Shown here: piece after piece, positions 63,992-64,000 of the stretch | Numbering within the stretch: position 1 is the stretch's first letter | How the letters are laid out: each line of letters starts with the position of its first letter | NCBI RefSeq assembly: GCF_011075055.1 | Contig: NC_058149.1 | Coordinates: 11,228,449-11,292,448, forward strand | Source of the DNA: Mangifera indica | Lineage: Eukaryota > Streptophyta > Magnoliopsida > Sapindales > Anacardiaceae | Length of the DNA: 64,000 nt | Reading direction: 5' to 3' | Notes under the pieces: model-generated | Told to the model about the DNA's origin: nothing | Databases searched by the model: none | What the model saw: the letters and a program-made list of their open reading frames with translations, nothing else | Position numbers and translations under genes: made by a program

Positions 63992-64000
63992 TTTTTACTA

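Noticed and set aside
1..64000. CRISPR arrays, rRNA or tRNA genes, bacterial-type operons
   Set aside because: None seen; regular spacer-repeat arrays and recognisable RNA gene cores are absent, and the DNA is plant nuclear in character.

Overview
The window is nuclear DNA of a dicot plant. Genes are split by canonical GT-AG introns, intergenic DNA is very AT-rich, and miniature transposons and retrotransposon relics are dense. All protein families seen are plant-type. The species cannot be named from sequence alone. All exon models below come from reading splice sites and checking that frames join; no transcript data were used.

Layout, left to right. (1) 1212-1842, +: small OXIDATIVE STRESS 3-like gene, two exons. 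(2) 1843-5196: gene-poor DNA with a broken Ty3/gypsy chromodomain relic between two imperfect 57-bp repeats. (3) 5197-14273, -: arginyl-tRNA synthetase, 18 exons, 647 aa. It has an organellar presequence and a second strong start at Met59; a 723-bp Mutator-like miniature element sits in intron 7. (4) 17636-17881, +: intronless 81-aa protein with a glycine/lysine-rich motif. (5) About 18.5-23.3 kb: a transposon nest with two hAT-type miniature elements bearing perfect 8-bp target duplications, several long-inverted-repeat elements, and a tandem duplication that includes the leader of the next gene. (6) 23368-37202, +: VPS15 (PI3-kinase regulatory subunit), 11 exons, 1547 aa. Its 5.6-kb intron 4 holds copia and hAT relics. 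(7) 39483-43967 and 47537-51631, both -: a tandem pair of LAMP1/AMP1-type glutamate carboxypeptidases, 12 exons each, with identical intron phases and (after exon 1) exon lengths. (8) 55568-57888, +: pectinesterase of the PME53 type. (9) 58864-59228: a 365-bp LTR element with two 167-bp LTRs and only 31 bp between them. (10) 62465-63991, -: IQ67-domain calmodulin-binding protein (IQD), start codon 9 bp from the window end.

The genes are ordinary housekeeping and developmental plant genes and do not form an operon-like system. From memory, LAMP1 and PME53 are adjacent in Arabidopsis (At5g19740 and At5g19730), so the carboxypeptidase-pectinesterase pairing is probably ancestral microsynteny, with LAMP1 duplicated here. 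The most unusual items are the near-interior-less LTR element, the duplicated VPS15 leader, and the promoter/start arrangement of the arginyl-tRNA synthetase gene.
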